From NCBI RefSeq assembly GCF_963966145.1, contig NC_091047.1:10974001-11038000 (forward strand): a stretch of DNA of 64,000 nt, given 5' to 3'. This stretch comes from Tenebrio molitor. Taxonomy: Eukaryota > Arthropoda > Insecta > Coleoptera > Tenebrionidae. Position numbers and translations under genes: made by a program. Positions 62,268-64,000 of this stretch are shown piece by piece. The notes under the pieces were generated by a model. That model made no database searches and was not told the DNA's origin. It was given only the letters and a program-made list of their open reading frames with translations. Each line of letters starts with the position of its first letter. The stretch's first letter is position 1.

Positions 62268-63079
62268 GAGTTGAAGACTATACCAAGAAAAAACAATCTT
62301 TGAAAATTGAATTTAATTTTACTTATAATATTTCACAATTAAAATTGTGCCTCGTTTTGAGGATTGCTGCGGGATGTATTGTTTAGAAACGCATCCAATT
62401 GACAATTGCTGGTGATAGAATGTAAATACGAGGGATGTGATTGGCCGACAGCCGTGGGTTTTAATAGTTTCTATCATTGTGTGGAATTGATATCATTGTT
62501 TCGTTGAATATCCAACAAGAATGCATTCATTCTTTAAGAGTCGTGGAGAAAAAAAACATATTTGAGAAAATAGACCCTGTAGAATCAAAGTTTTTTTTTA
62601 ACCTTCCTCTATATTTATCTAAATTCATGTGGTTAGATCATTCCCCTGCTATCTCTTTAAAAGCTCCAAATTAATATGTGGGAATTAATAATTGTTTTAA
62701 TTCTTTTAGTCACACAATAATAAGACAAATGAATCCTATTAGGTATGTCCAGTTAATTGATAATGGTAACGTTGCTGATTTTTCTGAGATGTATTATAAT
62801 AAACATCAACAGTAAATACAAGATTTTACGATTTAAAAGAGTACAAGTAAAAACAAAGTTTTGTGACTGAGGTAAATAAGATAAAAATCATCACCTTTTG
62901 TAGTATACTTTTAGTGATCGCTTACACTAGTACGTATTTAAATTTTTTTTTATGTACCTAGTTCAGGTTGTTTACAAATAATGTTTTATGTTGACAACCA
63001 AGGTTACCATTAAACCAGAAAATTACATTTCAAATTAGAAATAAGGTCACCAAAAATGAAATTACATGTAAACTCGGTA

Positions 63080-63272
63080 CAGGTTGCAAAGACACACTTG
63101 TCATTTGCAACAGCATTTTTTTCATATTTCTGAACCAAATAAAGGCACAAAGGGACCAGAAAATCATAGTTTGGGTTGAATATTTTCCATATAAGTACAG
63201 TCTTAAAGTAATTTCAAATGACTAATGCCATAAAAGTGCTGTTGTAAATGACAAGTGTGTCTTTGCAACCTG
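63080..63272. repeat. TA-flanked MITE with long arms
   Basis: CAGGTTGCAAAGACACACTT then GTCATTTGCAACAGCA at left, and TGCTGTTGTAAATGACAAGT then GTGTCTTTGCAACCTG at right, form a near-perfect inverted repeat of about 36 bases with TA on both sides; 193 bases in all. Confidence 0.9.
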
Positions 63273-63287
63273 TACCCACTTTAAGTA

Positions 63288-63529
63288 CGGTTGGCTTCAA
63301 AAAAAGCGGGAACTGTCGCAAAAGTTCTGTCAAATTTTATTAAATTTTTATAGTTTGAAACAGTCTTTTAGAATGTAGGTTAAAAAACTACACTTATGTG
63401 TCAGAAATGTCAGTTATGCAAATACAAATACTACTGTGAAACAGACACAAATTGACATAAATTGACAAATTAAATTTCCAATTCACATTAGGTCAAATTT
63501 CATTTCCCGTTTTTTTTTGAAGCCAACTG
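63288..63529. repeat. TA-flanked MITE, adjacent to the previous one
   Basis: CGGTTGGCTTCAAAAAAAGC then GGGAA at the left is mirrored by TTCCCGTTTTTTTTTGAAGC then CAACTG at the right, with TA flanks, 242 bases. A related single end (TTTCCCGTTTTTTTCGCAAC then CAACTGTA) lies at about 21215-21240. Confidence 0.85.
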
Positions 63530-63879
63530 TACAGTGTGAACATGCAGTTTGGAACAAAATTCATAATAGCGTTATGTGATGTTTTTAAGAAAGTCGCTCG
63601 GACAGGTCAATTTTATTTCGAAAAATTAGATCCTGTGACATGCAATTTGTTAAAATGACGTCATTGGTTTTTGCGCAATGACGTCATCACCTATTTTTTT
63701 TTAAAGGCAACCCCCACTTTTTTCTTCTCTTTATAGACCTTCCTACTACCTAAGTCCTAAACGAAAACAATTTTTTTTGGGAACATTACAAATTTTACGA
63801 TTTAATTTAATTTTTTATGTAAAATTTTAATTGACCTCAAACAAAAATAAACAAACGTCTAAAAGGTTAACAATAAAAT

Positions 63880-64000
63880 TTAATGTAAATGTTGAAATTG
63901 TTCTCCGCCAATCATTTGGCACTCACCGGCACTTTGTACACTGCGCTCAATAATGTCAGGGCTTATTTGTTCCATTTCAGCGCGAATTCTCTGCCGCAAA
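63880..64000 (-). CDS. 3' end of a transposase-like frame (partial at window edge)
   Basis: The minus strand reads from the window edge to a TAA at 63880-63882: LRQRIRAEMEQISPDIIERS, VQSAGECQMIGG, EQFQHLH. The pattern LRxRI....I.P.....V......C...GG.QFEHL is the usual end of insect IS630/mariner-type DDE transposases. The N-terminal and catalytic parts lie outside the window, so integrity cannot be judged. Confidence 0.55.
   Translation of the reverse strand, partial: LRQRIRAEMEQISPDIIERSVQSAGECQMIGGEQFQHLH

Larger units (their letters stand above)
60606..63879. other. Intron or intergenic, no exon recognised
   Basis: Very AT-rich. It contains a hairpin repeat (62177-62267) and two adjacent TA-flanked MITEs (63080 and 63288). 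If the ABHD-like exons at 60348 belong to a complete gene, this is its second intron. Confidence 0.5.

Overview
The window is a piece of an insect nuclear genome, most likely a beetle. It is AT-rich, genes are split by many 45-60 bp introns with clean GT/AG borders, and intergenic and long-intron DNA is packed with short inverted-repeat elements flanked by TA. Gene content is animal (a pocket protein, a Cys-loop channel, a VAT-1 oxidoreductase, an EF-hand/WD40 protein, ABHD4/5 hydrolases). The beetle assignment rests on gene architecture and repeat style and is inference. All gene models were spliced by hand and keep frame across every junction.

Layout. 1-11.57 kb: no gene recognised; several inverted-repeat elements. 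11.57-14.5 kb (+): a single-pass leucine-rich-repeat receptor with an FN3-like stalk. 14.66-17.74 kb (+): an 11-exon gene in which a signal peptide and a farnesoic-acid-methyltransferase-type (Methyltransf_FA) domain are spliced in frame to a whole Cys-loop ligand-gated ion channel; this is the most unusual object in the window. 18.9-44.8 kb (-): a VAT1 homologue spread over 26 kb, with two introns of about 10.4 and 12.4 kb full of small transposon derivatives and three GC-rich islands. 45.6-49.9 kb (-): a 16-exon retinoblastoma-family gene (p107/p130/Rbf type). 50.6-57.1 kb (-): an EF-hand/WD40 protein of the WDR49/WDR64/WDY family, whose large intron holds a degenerate DUF4817-type mariner-like transposon. 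57.7-59.0 kb (+): an ABHD4/5 (pummelig-like) hydrolase that shares a 0.6 kb head-to-head promoter region with the WD40 gene. 60.35-60.6 kb (+): the first two exons of what looks like a tandem ABHD4/5 paralogue carrying an added N-terminal membrane helix; its remainder would lie beyond the right edge. 63.88-64.0 kb (-): the 3' end of a transposase-like frame.

The genes do not form a pathway. The notable functional groups are two adjacent cell-surface proteins (LRR receptor, FA-domain channel), a cell-cycle regulator, and a likely tandem pair of lipid-metabolism hydrolases. Repeat families recur across the window: a five-copy MITE family with TIRs related to a GTTGGCGTTGAAGAGTCGAT core, a CAGGG/TATTTCACGAG MITE family, and a four-copy element that preserves a short reading frame. 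One nested insertion has a perfect 8-bp target duplication.
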